From contig JAQUGO010000003.1 of assembly GCA_028684065.1 (NCBI GenBank), forward strand, positions 246,171 through 310,170: a stretch of 64,000 bases of DNA. The letters run 5' to 3'. Below, piece by piece: positions 48,548 to 58,128 of the stretch. The first letter of the stretch is position 1; each line of letters begins with the position of its first letter. The position numbers and the translations under genes were made by a program. The notes under the pieces are model-generated. The model saw only the letters and a list, made by a program, of their open reading frames with translations, was not told the DNA's origin and ran no database searches. This stretch comes from Sulfurospirillaceae bacterium (GTDB lineage: Bacteria; Campylobacterota; Campylobacteria; Campylobacterales; Sulfurospirillaceae).

Positions 48548-51178
48548 TTAAAATGACAAAGATTTAAGTTCAGATTCAACTTTTGACATTTTTATTTTTG
48601 CATCATCAAGGCCTTTTTGGTTTTCTGCGATAACAGATTCTGGAGCATTATCGACAAATCGCTTATTGGATAACATCCCATCAAGTTTGGCAATTTCTTT
48701 TTCTAATTTTATTTTTTGATTATTTAAACGCTCTATAATAGGGGATAAATCCACACCATTTAGAGGAATAAAGACTTCAATATTATCGCCTACATCTGTT
48801 GCAGAATTTGCAATTTTAGTTTCTGTAAAGTCGATATTTTCAACTTTTGCTAATAAGCTAATGTATTTAAGTGTTTTTTGTAAGATATGAGCATTAGGCA
48901 CTTTGATAAAAGCGTGCTCTATTTTTTTGTTACCTAGATCAATATTAGCTTTTGCTCTACGAATGCCAACAATGGCTTCAATGACCAATTCGAATATTTT
49001 TTCAATCTCACAATCTTGTTTAAGTGTGTTAGGATAACGTTTAACCATAATAGATTCACTTGTTTCAAGTGTAGTATCCGAGAGTTCTTGATAGAGAAAT
49101 TCTGAGATAAAAGGCATAAAAGGGTGTAGAAGTTTCATAGCTTCTTTAAAGATAGCACCAAGCTCAGTAACACTACTTTTATCAGCTTTACTGAGCTCAA
49201 TTCCCCAGTCACAAAACTCGCCCCACAAAAAGCGATAAAGTGTTGTTGCCGCATCATTAAAGCGATAATCATTAAAGTAACCACGTACCTCTTCCATTGC
49301 TACAGCCAAACGGCTTTTCATGTAAGCGCCAAGGGCTGTTTTAATTTCGAGGTTGTCTAAATCTTCAAATGAGCTTGCATTCATAAGTAAAAAGCGTGAA
49401 GCGTTGTAAAGCTTATTGGTAAAGTTACGAATTTGTTCTAGTTTTTCACCACTGAGTTTGATATCACGTCCTTGAACCGCTAAAATCGCTAAGGTAAAAC
49501 GAAGTGTGTCGGCACTGTACTCATTGATTGTTACTAATGGATCGATAACATTCCCTTTTGACTTACTCATTTTTTGACCATTCTCATCTTTGACAAGTGC
49601 GTGAAGATAGATATCTTTAAATGGTAATTTTCCAAGGGTGTGTTCACCTGAGAACATCATACGTGCAACCCAGAAGAAAAGAATGTCAAATCCTGTAATA
49701 AGAAGAGTGTTAGGGTAAAAGTCTTTTAAATCGCTTTCATTCCATTTTTCACCGTTAAAAGCATCGCCATTTTCCCATCCCAGTGTTGAAAAAGGCCATA
49801 AACCTGAGCTAAACCATGTATCTAGAACATCAGGGTCTTGATGAATATTTTTACTTTTACATATAGGACATTCATGCTCACTTTCCGCTTCACTTGCCCA
49901 TTCATGCCCACACGCATCACAGTAAAAAACAGGAATTTGATGTCCCCACCACAGTTGTCGTGAAATACACCAATCACGAAGATCTTTCATCCATGCGTTA
50001 TACGAATTCAGCCAATGACTTGGGTAAAATTCTGCTAAGTGAGCATTAACTTTAGCAATAGCACCTTCTGCTATCTCTTTTTTGACAAACCATTGTTTCG
50101 ATATATAGGGCTCAACTACATTTTTACAACGGTAACAGTGACCTACTTGATTTTCATAATCTTCGATTTTATCAACAAAGCTTTCTGTTTCAAGTTTAGC
50201 TACGATGGCATTGCGAGATTCTAAACGTTCCATGCCTTTAAATTCACCACAGTAATCATTGAGAATACCATTCTCATCAAAGATAGTAATAAATTCCAAA
50301 TCATGACGTTTACCAACTTCGTAATCGTTAATATCATGTGCTGGAGTCACTTTAACACAACCTGTACCAAAGTTCATATCAACATGCTCATCGGCAATGA
50401 TTGTAATTTCACGACCAATGAGTGGGAGAATAACTTTTTTGCCCACAAGATGAAGGTAACGCTCATCTTCAGGATGAACCATAACGGCAGTATCACCAAA
50501 ATAAGTTTCAGGACGGGTAGTTGCAACTACAAGATAGTCATTGGAGTCTTTGAGAAAATATTTGAGGTGGTAGAGTTTACCTTTGTTGGCTTCAAATTCA
50601 ACTTCGATGTCGCTAAGTGCACCATCATGGGTACACCAGTTGACCATATAGTTACCACGAACAATAAGACCTTCATTATAATATTTAACGAAAGCTTTTT
50701 TGACAGAATGCTTCAGACCTTCATCCATCGTAAAACGCTCTCTACTCCATGCGGGAGAAACTCCTAGTTTACGCATTTGGTGTACGATTTGTCCACCACT
50801 ATACGCTTTCCATTCCCAAACTTTTTCTAAGAATTTTTCACGACCAAGCTCTTCTTTAGTAATGCCTTGGGCTAAAAGCTGTTTTTCAACCACATTTTGC
50901 GTAGCAATACCTGCATGATCTGTACCGGGTTGCCATAGTGTTTTAAAGCCATCCATGCGCTTAAATCTGGTGATAATATCTTGGAGAGTAAAGGTGAGGG
51001 CATGGCCTATGTGAAGACTTCCTGTGACGTTTGGAGGGGGCATCATAATACAAAAGTTTTTATCTTTTTCTTGAATGGCTTTGTTGCCATCGATTTCAAA
51101 ATATCCCCTATCTTCCCAAATCTTATAATAACTCTCTTCAATCTCTTTTGGACTGTAAACGGTACTTTTTTCGCTCAT
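48548..51178 (-). CDS. valS: Valyl-tRNA synthetase
   Basis: 876-residue class I synthetase. The HIGH motif is in PPPNVTGSLHIGHAL, and KMSKS is in GQKMSKSKGNVIDP. An editing domain lies between (MVHPEDERY, GTGCVKVTPAHDINDYEVG). A zinc site is visible as YCDACGHEW with ECPICKSK. The C-terminal coiled-coil arm is the last 65 residues. Length is standard. No T-box is visible. Confidence 0.98.
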   Translation of the reverse strand: MSEKSTVYSPKEIEESYYKIWEDRGYFEIDGNKAIQEKDKNFCIMMPPPNVTGSLHIGHALTFTLQDIITRFKRMDGFKTLWQPGTDHAGIATQNVVEKQLLAQGITKEELGREKFLEKVWEWKAYSGGQIVHQMRKLGVSPAWSRERFTMDEGLKHSVKKAFVKYYNEGLIVRGNYMVNWCTHDGALSDIEVEFEANKGKLYHLKYFLKDSNDYLVVATTRPETYFGDTAVMVHPEDERYLHLVGKKVILPLIGREITIIADEHVDMNFGTGCVKVTPAHDINDYEVGKRHDLEFITIFDENGILNDYCGEFKGMERLESRNAIVAKLETESFVDKIEDYENQVGHCYRCKNVVEPYISKQWFVKKEIAEGAIAKVNAHLAEFYPSHWLNSYNAWMKDLRDWCISRQLWWGHQIPVFYCDACGHEWASEAESEHECPICKSKNIHQDPDVLDTWFSSGLWPFSTLGWENGDAFNGEKWNESDLKDFYPNTLLITGFDILFFWVARMMFSGEHTLGKLPFKDIYLHALVKDENGQKMSKSKGNVIDPLVTINEYSADTLRFTLAILAVQGRDIKLSGEKLEQIRNFTNKLYNASRFLLMNASSFEDLDNLEIKTALGAYMKSRLAVAMEEVRGYFNDYRFNDAATTLYRFLWGEFCDWGIELSKADKSSVTELGAIFKEAMKLLHPFMPFISEFLYQELSDTTLETSESIMVKRYPNTLKQDCEIEKIFELVIEAIVGIRRAKANIDLGNKKIEHAFIKVPNAHILQKTLKYISLLAKVENIDFTETKIANSATDVGDNIEVFIPLNGVDLSPIIERLNNQKIKLEKEIAKLDGMLSNKRFVDNAPESVIAENQKGLDDAKIKMSKVESELKSLSF

Positions 51179-51237
51179 GAGTCTCTACGCCTTATTAATT
51201 TTTAGGGGATTATACAAAAATAGGGGTAAAAGATAGT

Positions 51238-52026
51238 TTAGGCGAGGAATGTAGCAGTATTTTTGCCCGCTTCTTTAGAAATATATAATGCCTGATCAGC
51301 GCGATAAAGCATACTTTTAAAATCATCCTCTGGTTTATAGGCTGTATATCCAATACTTAGATTAATTTGAAGCTCTTGGTTGGGCACAATATTAATAGAT
51401 GCGGAATTAAATTGATCAAGGATTCGTGTGATAATACCAGCTGCTGCATTAGGGTCTTGATCAACAATTGAAATAACAAATTCATCACCCCCAAAACGTG
51501 CTATAGTATCAGAAGATCGTGAAATTGATTGAAGTGTTCGAGCTGTGTATTTGATCGCTTCATCACCTACTAAATGTCCAAAATTGTCGTTAATAGGTTT
51601 AAAATCATCGATATCCAAAATAATTAAAAAAAGTTTATTGTTGGTGCGTGCTATTTTATTAACTTCTTTTTCAAACATACTGACAAACATGAGTCGATTG
51701 TAAAGTCCCGTCAAACCATCAAAATGAGAGAGTAGTTCAATATCAAGATACGATTTTTTAAGATAATGTGCTAAAAGAGTAATGGCGGATGAAACAATGA
51801 TAGCAATGACTAAGGCATACAGCAATGTATAAATAACGATATTGTATTGAGCTTGAAGAAAGCTTTCGAGAGTTTGAGGAGAAATTTCTGCAAGAGCTTG
51901 ATGTTCTTGAAAATGTTTAAAATACATTAATATAACAGGAGTCATACTCATAAAAAGATTTAGAATAAATGTTCCTAACCCTAAATACAATGGCTTTTTT
52001 AAGAGGATACTCGCTATTTTTTTCAT
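51238..52026 (-). CDS. Membrane-bound diguanylate cyclase
   Basis: 262 residues. Two membrane helices (about 14-35 and 63-86) enclose a short periplasmic loop, then a GGDEF domain (about 101-262; DGLTGLYNR). The active site is GGDEF at 179-183. An RSSD at 170-173, five residues before it, fits the inhibitory RxxD site, so the enzyme is probably active and product-inhibited. It lies between valS and cysK as a single gene. Confidence 0.93.
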   Translation of the reverse strand: MKKIASILLKKPLYLGLGTFILNLFMSMTPVILMYFKHFQEHQALAEISPQTLESFLQAQYNIVIYTLLYALVIAIIVSSAITLLAHYLKKSYLDIELLSHFDGLTGLYNRLMFVSMFEKEVNKIARTNNKLFLIILDIDDFKPINDNFGHLVGDEAIKYTARTLQSISRSSDTIARFGGDEFVISIVDQDPNAAAGIITRILDQFNSASINIVPNQELQINLSIGYTAYKPEDDFKSMLYRADQALYISKEAGKNTATFLA

Positions 52027-52108
52027 GGCTAATCTTCAAAAGCAGATTTTATAAATACTATAATACCACGATGTGATTAAAAAAACAAAGAGAAAAAGTT
52101 TTTTTAGA

Positions 52109-52134
52109 TAAAGAGTCGTTGTTACGACTCTTTA
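52109..52134 (-). terminator. cysK terminator overlapping the stop codon
   Basis: TAAAGAGTCG (52109-52118) and CGACTCTTTA (52125-52134) form a perfect ten-base stem with a six-base loop that contains the cysK stop codon (52122-52124). On the minus strand it is followed by A- and T-rich runs. A ribosome at the stop codon would prevent folding. Confidence 0.6.
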
Positions 52135-53051
52135 TACTCATATAAACCTGAGCTTAGATAGCGCTCTCCTGTATCACATAAAATAGTCACAATAGTTTTG
52201 CCACTATTTTCTGCTAGACTAGCAATCTTTGTTGCAACAAATACGTTTGCACCAGCTGAGATACCGACCAATAAGCCTTCTTTCTTAGCTAAATTACGAG
52301 ATGTCTCAACAGCATCTTCATAACTTACTTGAATTACTTCATCATAAATATGTGTATCCAAGACAGATGGAACAAAGCCAGCACCTATACCTTGAATTTT
52401 ATGAGGACCGGCTTTGCCACCTGATAATACAGGGGAAAGATCTGGCTCAACAGCAATAACGCGAATATTTGGGTTGTACTCTTTAAGTTTGCGTCCTATA
52501 CCTGTAATGGTCCCACCTGTACCAACTGCAGCAATAAAAATATCGACCTTGCCATCGGTGTCTTTCCAAATTTCTTCTGCCGTTGTTTGGTAATGAATGG
52601 CAGGATTTGAAATATTGGCAAATTGTTGAGGCACAAATGAGTTAGGTATTGTAGCGGCTAATTCATTTGCTTTATCCACAGCACCTTTCATACCAAATGC
52701 TGGTTCAGTCAAAACAAGTTCAGCGCCAAGTGCTGCCAAAAGTTTACGTCTCTCAATACTCATTGAACTTGGCATTGTAAGTATGAGTTTAAAACCAAGA
52801 CTCGCGCACACTGTTGCAAGTCCAATACCTGTGTTACCGCTTGTTGGTTCAATAATAACAGAATTTTCATCAATAAGGCCTTGTTCAAGGGCTGTTTTAA
52901 TCATATTAAATCCAATTCTATCTTTGACTGATCCTGAAGGATTAAGAAATTCGCATTTACCAAGTACCGTAGCATTTGATTGTTTAGAAGCAAGATTAAG
53001 CTTCACCAAAGGGGTATTTCCTATAAGTTCAGTGACATTGTTTGCATACAT
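52122..53051 (-). CDS. cysK: Cysteine synthase A
   Basis: 309-residue O-acetylserine sulfhydrylase. The PLP lysine is in NPSGSVKDRIG (about K43), with PTSGNTGIGLA and GTGGTITGIG binding the phosphate. The C-terminus ends YEYKES. It is third in the metY-rrf2-cysK operon. In Bacillus CysK also binds the Rrf2 regulator CymR; here the Rrf2 gene lies immediately upstream. Confidence 0.96.
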   Translation of the reverse strand: MYANNVTELIGNTPLVKLNLASKQSNATVLGKCEFLNPSGSVKDRIGFNMIKTALEQGLIDENSVIIEPTSGNTGIGLATVCASLGFKLILTMPSSMSIERRKLLAALGAELVLTEPAFGMKGAVDKANELAATIPNSFVPQQFANISNPAIHYQTTAEEIWKDTDGKVDIFIAAVGTGGTITGIGRKLKEYNPNIRVIAVEPDLSPVLSGGKAGPHKIQGIGAGFVPSVLDTHIYDEVIQVSYEDAVETSRNLAKKEGLLVGISAGANVFVATKIASLAENSGKTIVTILCDTGERYLSSGLYEYKES

Positions 53052-53062
53052 AGTAAGCTCCT

Positions 53063-53476
53063 TTAAATTGTATAACTAAATTGGCTATTGATACGTTGTT
53101 CATAAATTTCAAACTCAAAAAGAGGAACATTGAAAATTTCTAACAATTTAGCATTGCTCTCTTCATAGAACATACGTAAAACGGGATTTTCTATTTGTGC
53201 ATCGGTGATAGCGAGGCTACCTTCTAATGCAATTAAGATATCTTTGATTAATATATCTTGAGCACTTTTAGCTAATAAATAGCCTCCTTGTGCACCTCTT
53301 ATACTTTTAACAAGTCCTGCTTGACGAAGCAAGACTAATAGCTGTTCTAAATAATTTTGAGGAATATTGGCATTGGTGGCAATCTCTTTTATCTGTACTG
53401 GTTTATCGGTTTGTGATAAAAATAGTTGATACATGGCACTTAAACCATACATTCCTTTAGTTGAAATGAGTGACAT
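53063..53476 (-). CDS. Cysteine-free Rrf2-family regulator (CymR-like)
   Basis: 137-residue winged-helix protein: KGMYGLSAMYQLFL, IPQNYLEQLLVLLRQAGLVKS and RGAQGGYLLAK are family marks. It contains no cysteine at all, so an iron-sulfur cluster as in IscR is excluded; this resembles CymR, the cysteine-metabolism repressor that senses through CysK. It is flanked in the same operon by metY (9 bases) and cysK (11 bases). A role as local sulfur regulator is strong inference. Confidence 0.9.
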   Translation of the reverse strand: MSLISTKGMYGLSAMYQLFLSQTDKPVQIKEIATNANIPQNYLEQLLVLLRQAGLVKSIRGAQGGYLLAKSAQDILIKDILIALEGSLAITDAQIENPVLRMFYEESNAKLLEIFNVPLFEFEIYEQRINSQFSYTI

Positions 53477-53485
53477 TTGTTCTCC

Positions 53486-54748
53486 TTAACCTAATGCTAT
53501 TTTTAAATCTTCAATTAAATCATCAGTATTTTCAAGCCCAATACTAAGACGAATAAGTCCAGCTTGGATTCCAGATTTTTCAAGTTCTTCAATGCTTAAT
53601 TGCTGATGCGTTGTACTTGCTGGATGGGTGATAATTGATTTTGAATCACCAATATTGACAACAACACTAAAAATTTTGGTGCTATTTAATATCTGTTTTG
53701 CACTTTCTAAATCTTTCACTTCAAAACTTAAAAGTCCTGATGTTTGTGCCTCTTTAAAGTATTGTTTTGCACGTGCATGTAGAGGGTCACTCTCAAGTCC
53801 TGGATAAGAAACTTTGAGCACTTTTGGATGTGACGATAGAAATTTAGCGACCTTATAAGCATTACGTGAATGCTCTTTCACACGAAGAGAGAGTGTCTCA
53901 AGCCCTTGAATAAGCAACCAAGAGTTAAAAGGTGCGATGGTTGCACCGATATCACGAATGAGTGAAAGGCGAATTCTGAGTGAAAAGATAGGGAATGGTA
54001 ATGTTGCATAAATCAATCCGTGGTAGCTTTCATCTGGTTCATTAAATTGCGGATAACGTGGATTATCAATAAGCTTATCATTAAGGTTTTTGGCTTCAAC
54101 AATCAAACCACCCATTGCACTGCCTTGCCCAGAAATGTATTTACTGGCACTATGGACACTCACATCAACACCGTGGTTAAGTGGTTGGAAGAGAATAGGG
54201 GTAGCTACAGTGTTGTCACATACGGTAATGATGTTATATTTTTTTGCAATTGCAACGATTTTTTCAATATTTGGAATGGCAATCTGTGGGTTAGAAAGTG
54301 ATTCAAAAAAAATGGCTTTCGTTTTGTTATCAATAAGTGCTTCTAAGTCGTCAGCATGGTCACTTTCAAAGACTCTGGCATTGATACCAAAACGCTTTAA
54401 GGTATGGGTTAAAAGCGTTGTTGAACCACCATACACTTTTTTAGCAACGAGGATGTTATCACCTACTTCTGCAAGGTTGGCAATGGCAAAAAAAATAGCG
54501 GCTTGGCCACTGGCTGTCGCAATAGCGGCTTCACCATTTTCAAGAGCACTAATACGTGCTTCTAATACATCTGTTGTAGGATTATTAAGACGTGTATAGA
54601 TAGGTCCTAACTCTTTTAGGGCAAAACGATTGGCAGCAGTTTCAGCTGATCCAAAATCATATGCTGTTGTTTGGTAAATAGGAACAGACATTGTGCCAAA
54701 AGCTTGTTTGTCATATCCATGATGTAGGGCAAGTGTTTCTTGTTCCAT
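53486..54748 (-). CDS. metY: O-acetylhomoserine sulfhydrylase (MetY)
   Basis: 420-residue Cys/Met metabolism PLP enzyme that makes homocysteine from O-acetylhomoserine and sulfide. The PLP lysine is in SASKYISGQGSAMGG. The N-terminal ETLALHHGYD and the length of about 420 fit MetY rather than the shorter MetB or MetC. AAAGGA precedes the ATG. It is first in the operon with rrf2 and cysK, so methionine and cysteine branches are co-controlled. Confidence 0.93.
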   Translation of the reverse strand: MEQETLALHHGYDKQAFGTMSVPIYQTTAYDFGSAETAANRFALKELGPIYTRLNNPTTDVLEARISALENGEAAIATASGQAAIFFAIANLAEVGDNILVAKKVYGGSTTLLTHTLKRFGINARVFESDHADDLEALIDNKTKAIFFESLSNPQIAIPNIEKIVAIAKKYNIITVCDNTVATPILFQPLNHGVDVSVHSASKYISGQGSAMGGLIVEAKNLNDKLIDNPRYPQFNEPDESYHGLIYATLPFPIFSLRIRLSLIRDIGATIAPFNSWLLIQGLETLSLRVKEHSRNAYKVAKFLSSHPKVLKVSYPGLESDPLHARAKQYFKEAQTSGLLSFEVKDLESAKQILNSTKIFSVVVNIGDSKSIITHPASTTHQQLSIEELEKSGIQAGLIRLSIGLENTDDLIEDLKIALG

Positions 54749-54778
54749 ATTGATTTCCTTTTATAAATTGATAAACGA

Positions 54779-54829
54779 AGTATAAACTATTTTTTAATTA
54801 ATGTCAAGTAATTTTATAGAATAACTATT
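54779..54829 (-). promoter_or_regulatory. metY-rrf2-cysK promoter with AACTATT repeats
   Basis: On the minus strand TTGACA (54807-54802), a 17-base spacer and TATACT (54784-54779) form a near-consensus sigma-70 promoter 31 bases before the metY start. On the plus strand AACTATT occurs at 54785-54791, next to the -10, and at 54823-54829, upstream of the -35. These 38-base-spaced repeats are candidate Rrf2 sites. Confidence 0.7.
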
Positions 54830-55140
54830 GATTGAATTATTTTACCTAAAAATTGAATAGGGAAGGGTGCATTGGTAAATGAAAACTAAATAAAATAAAC
54901 ATATATTTATAATGATAATAATACTTAAGAGTGATAGATACTTGTCTATACTAACACAATTTATTATAAAGATTATTTTACATATTATTATATGTAAATA
55001 CCCATTGTATAGTATATTTTATAGATGTTTTTTTCGTTAATTTTTTTATTTCTACTAACACAGTGTTATTAAATATTTTAAACATAAAGTCAAAAAAATG
55101 GGTAATAAGATGATTTCAGAAGAGGAAAGTCTTTATGTGC

Positions 55141-55169
55141 TATAATTGAAACTTTATTAATTATAGGAG
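55141..55169 (+). promoter_or_regulatory. Promoter and ribosome site of the DUF2018-ubiD operon
   Basis: TATAAT at 55141-55146 is 33 bases before the first start codon, without a good -35; AGGAG at 55165-55169 is nine bases before the ATG. Nothing else in the nine-gene run looks like a promoter. Confidence 0.5.
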
Positions 55170-55178
55170 CTTTTTATC

Positions 55179-55466
55179 ATGTTATATGAAGATGAAGATG
55201 ATTTATTTATGGGGAGTCCTAAAAGCAAGTTTTTTGATATTGTTTTTAATGCCAATCGAGATATTGTTAAAGAGCAATTATTGAAAATTGCTGATCGTTA
55301 TTGTGCAATGGAATTATTACTAGAAAAGCTTTTACCGGAAGAGGGTGAAATAGGTATTGATTCACTGATTAAAAAATCATTATATGAAGATGCTGATGAA
55401 ATACATCAACGCATGATGGATTTTTTTATCGGAAATGTAGGGAGTATATTATCCCAAAATGAATAG
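55179..55466 (+). CDS. DUF2018 family protein (HP0242-like)
   Basis: 95-residue all-helical acidic protein. Sequence type and position upstream of ispB match H. pylori HP0242, whose crystal structure is a knotted homodimer of unknown function. Marks are FFDIVFNANRDIV and YCAMELLLEKLLPE. It is the first gene of the nine-gene operon and overlaps the next by eight bases. Its restriction to Campylobacterota and fixed place beside haem and quinone genes suggest a role there, but that is inference. Confidence 0.85.
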   Translation: MLYEDEDDLFMGSPKSKFFDIVFNANRDIVKEQLLKIADRYCAMELLLEKLLPEEGEIGIDSLIKKSLYEDADEIHQRMMDFFIGNVGSILSQNE

Positions 55467-55926
55467 GACAATTGTTATTTTTAGCTTTTTACTACTGCTT
55501 ACATCGACACTGTTTGCCAAACAGTCGTTTGAGTATCAGCATCAATTTTCACTGAAAAAAGATGAAATTGCTACGATTATTATTAATCGTAAAGAAGTTG
55601 TTAAAAAGCCTCAAAATGATAATCCTACCAACGAGTATATTTTGCATTTTAGATGGACATTGTATGCAAATAATACATTAATTGTTTTGGTAAACTACAG
55701 AGGTTATCCTACGCAGTATACCATGCAGAAAAAATCCCCCCTGGACAGTGTCATTATTCCATTATTACCTGATAGTATAGATAGAATCAATGGAAGAGTG
55801 TACCTTAAAATGGTTTTTAATGACTTTAGTCAAGGTAATAAAGAGGCAATTTTTGATATATTTATTGAAGATACAAATCAACGTATATTGGTTGAGTTTA
55901 AGCCTAATAAAGTAGTAGGAAAATAA
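55459..55926 (+). CDS. Exported protein of unknown function
   Basis: 155 residues with a signal peptide (MNRTIVIFSFLLLLTSTLFA, cleaved near 20). The mature part is beta-rich, without cysteines, and probably periplasmic. It sits where HP0241 sits in H. pylori, between the DUF2018 gene and ispB, and overlaps the former by eight bases. No domain is recognised. Confidence 0.8.
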   Translation: MNRTIVIFSFLLLLTSTLFAKQSFEYQHQFSLKKDEIATIIINRKEVVKKPQNDNPTNEYILHFRWTLYANNTLIVLVNYRGYPTQYTMQKKSPLDSVIIPLLPDSIDRINGRVYLKMVFNDFSQGNKEAIFDIFIEDTNQRILVEFKPNKVVGK

Positions 55927-55927
55927 T

Positions 55928-56824
55928 GTGTTAGAAACAGTTGAAACGTTAATGACTAATATGGTGGCATCTTTAGGTGATGCTAGAAGCGTTGAGCTTT
56001 TTAAAAAAGTTCCCAAAGGAAAGCGACTTCGAGCAAAATTAATTTTGAAAATTGCCGGAGCTAGCCCAGAAGCACTTAAACTTGCAGCCATTGTAGAGTT
56101 GATTCATGCGGCAAGTTTATTACATGATGATGTAATTGATGAAGCTAATACAAGGAGAGGGCAACTCTCTATTAATGCAGAATATGGGGATAAAACAGCC
56201 ATTATGCTAGGTGATATTCTCTACTCAAAAGGTTTTAGTGAGCTCACAGCATTGCCTCATGAAGTGGCTTTTTCTATTTCTAATGCAGTAGCACTTCTAT
56301 CCGTGGGTGAGTTGTTAGATGTTGAACTCTCTGCTTCTTTTAATGCAAACTTAGAGACCTATTTTGATATGATTTATAAAAAGACAGCTTCGCTTATTGA
56401 AGCAAGTGCCAAAAGTGCAGCATTATTAGCGGGTAAAGATAGTAAAATTTATGCCCTTTATGGTTGTAATTTAGGACTTGCTTTTCAAATTATTGATGAT
56501 GTATTAGATATCACACAGTCAAGTGAAACACTTGGAAAGCCTTCTCTTAATGACTTCAAGGAAGGCAAAACAACATTACCTTATCTTTACATGTACCAAT
56601 CTCTCAACAAGAGCGAGCAAGAACAACTACTGAGTTTATTTCAAAAAACATTAGATACTGAACAGACAGCATGGATTAAAGAAAAAATGCACTCAACCAA
56701 TGCGATTACTAAAAGTATAGAATATGCCAAAAAACTTGGGTTTGAAGCATTGGAAGCCATAGCTGGTGAAGAAGATGTTGGTTTATCATCCATCATTAAA
56801 GAAATGATCGAAAGGAAGTTTTAA
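55928..56824 (+). CDS. ispB: Polyprenyl diphosphate synthase
   Basis: 298 residues, GTG start. Both aspartate-rich motifs are present: LLHDDVIDEANTRRG and IIDDVLDITQ. The enzyme extends farnesyl- or geranyl-type diphosphates to the long side chain of menaquinone. Product length cannot be told. The stop shares a base with the hemA start (TAATG). Confidence 0.93.
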   Translation: MLETVETLMTNMVASLGDARSVELFKKVPKGKRLRAKLILKIAGASPEALKLAAIVELIHAASLLHDDVIDEANTRRGQLSINAEYGDKTAIMLGDILYSKGFSELTALPHEVAFSISNAVALLSVGELLDVELSASFNANLETYFDMIYKKTASLIEASAKSAALLAGKDSKIYALYGCNLGLAFQIIDDVLDITQSSETLGKPSLNDFKEGKTTLPYLYMYQSLNKSEQEQLLSLFQKTLDTEQTAWIKEKMHSTNAITKSIEYAKKLGFEALEAIAGEEDVGLSSIIKEMIERKF

Positions 56825-58128
56825 TGCACTACCTCACGGTAAGTTTTACACACAAGAATACGGATATTGCGATTAGAGAGAAACTCTCGTTTAATTCTGA
56901 AGAAAAAAGCATCAATTTTATGAACAAACTTAAAAGTTGCGATGAGGTGAATGAGGTTATTTTACTCTCAACATGTAATCGCGTTGAGATTATTGTCAGT
57001 GCAAGTGATTGTCCAGCATCTCTTAATTATATATTTGATTTACTCAGTTATGTTTCGGATGTTCCAAAAGAAGAATTGCAAGGAAGAGCTGACGTTTATG
57101 AAGACAACGGCGCTATTCATCATCTTTTTACGGTCTGTTCATCTTTAGATAGTTTAGTCATTGGAGAGACCCAAATTGCAGGACAACTTAAAGATGCGTT
57201 TAAATATGCTTTTGAAAAAGGCTATTGTGCTCAAAAGTTGGGTCGTGCAATGCACTATGCCTTCCGCTGTGCTGCTGAAGTGAGAAGTCGTACAGATATC
57301 TCCAAAAATCCTGTTTCCGTTTCAAGCGTTGCGGTGAGTAAGGCTAAAGACTTGCTTGGTAATCTTGGTGGCTTAACAGCGTTAGTCGTTGGAGCTGGTG
57401 AAATGAGCCAATTAGCCGCAAAACACTTGGTAGCAAGCGGTGTTAATATCATTATTATCAATCGTAATGTAGACCATGCTCAAGCATTAGCACATGAGTT
57501 AGGAGAGCTTGCTAGTATCGCGCCTTATTCGAAACTTACTGAATATATTAATCGTTATCGCTTAGTATTTACAGCTACGGGTGCTCCTCATAGTGTCATC
57601 ACGGATGATATGGTAGAAGAAAAAGAATTTTCAAGGTACTGGTTTGATATTGCAGTTCCACGTGATATTGAAGTTAAAGGACATGAAAATTTACATGTGT
57701 TTGCTGTCGATGATCTTGAAGAAATCGTTGCTAAAAATATGTCGATGAGAGAAGAGCAAGCAAAAGTAGCTTATTCTATTGTAGGACGTTCCACAATGGA
57801 ATTTTTTAAATGGCTTCAAAGTATGTGCGTGGAGCCTATCATTAAAGAGATACGAGATCACGCTAAATGTTGCTCACAACAAGAATTAGATAAAGCGATT
57901 AAAAAAGGCTATTTGCCTTCTGAGTTGCAAGAGCAGGTTGAAAAAGTCTTACACCACGCCTTTAACTCATTTTTACATACCGCAACCAAAAACCTCAAAG
58001 ATGTTGCTGAACGTCCTGAAGCCGATACCGTTGTTCAAGCAGTCCAATATATTTTTGATATTAATGAAGATCAAACAAAACGTATGAATCTCTATAAATG
58101 TGAATACCAAATGGGAGTAATGAAGTGA
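56824..58128 (+). CDS. hemA: Glutamyl-tRNA reductase
   Basis: 434-residue first enzyme of the C5 haem pathway, reducing glutamyl-tRNA to glutamate semialdehyde. The catalytic cysteine is in LLSTCNRVEI, with the substrate loop GETQIAGQLK and the NADPH motif VVGAGEMSQLAAKHL. The C-terminal dimerisation helix is complete. It overlaps proS by four bases (GTGA). hemC follows four genes later. Confidence 0.97.
   Translation: MHYLTVSFTHKNTDIAIREKLSFNSEEKSINFMNKLKSCDEVNEVILLSTCNRVEIIVSASDCPASLNYIFDLLSYVSDVPKEELQGRADVYEDNGAIHHLFTVCSSLDSLVIGETQIAGQLKDAFKYAFEKGYCAQKLGRAMHYAFRCAAEVRSRTDISKNPVSVSSVAVSKAKDLLGNLGGLTALVVGAGEMSQLAAKHLVASGVNIIIINRNVDHAQALAHELGELASIAPYSKLTEYINRYRLVFTATGAPHSVITDDMVEEKEFSRYWFDIAVPRDIEVKGHENLHVFAVDDLEEIVAKNMSMREEQAKVAYSIVGRSTMEFFKWLQSMCVEPIIKEIRDHAKCCSQQELDKAIKKGYLPSELQEQVEKVLHHAFNSFLHTATKNLKDVAERPEADTVVQAVQYIFDINEDQTKRMNLYKCEYQMGVMK

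Larger units (their letters stand above)
54749..55178. other. Long AT-rich intergenic region
   Basis: 430 bases between divergent metY and the DUF2018 gene without a convincing reading frame. It holds the metY promoter (54779-54807), a perfect inverted repeat (TTTACATAT at 54977-54985 with ATATGTAAA at 54990-54998), and near its right end TATAAT at 55141-55146 and AGGAG at 55165-55169 for the next operon. Composition is far more AT-rich than the genes. Confidence 0.8.

Noticed and set aside
50303-50767. 154-codon plus-strand frame inside valS
   Set aside because: Fully covered by the well-supported valS on the other strand; no ribosome site or family features.
54090-54599. 169-codon plus-strand frame inside metY
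   Set aside because: Antisense to conserved PLP-enzyme sequence; an overlapping plus-strand frame there is equally open.
54749-55178. SAM riboswitch or T-box before metY
   Set aside because: Only about 30 bases lie between the promoter and the start codon, too short for either.
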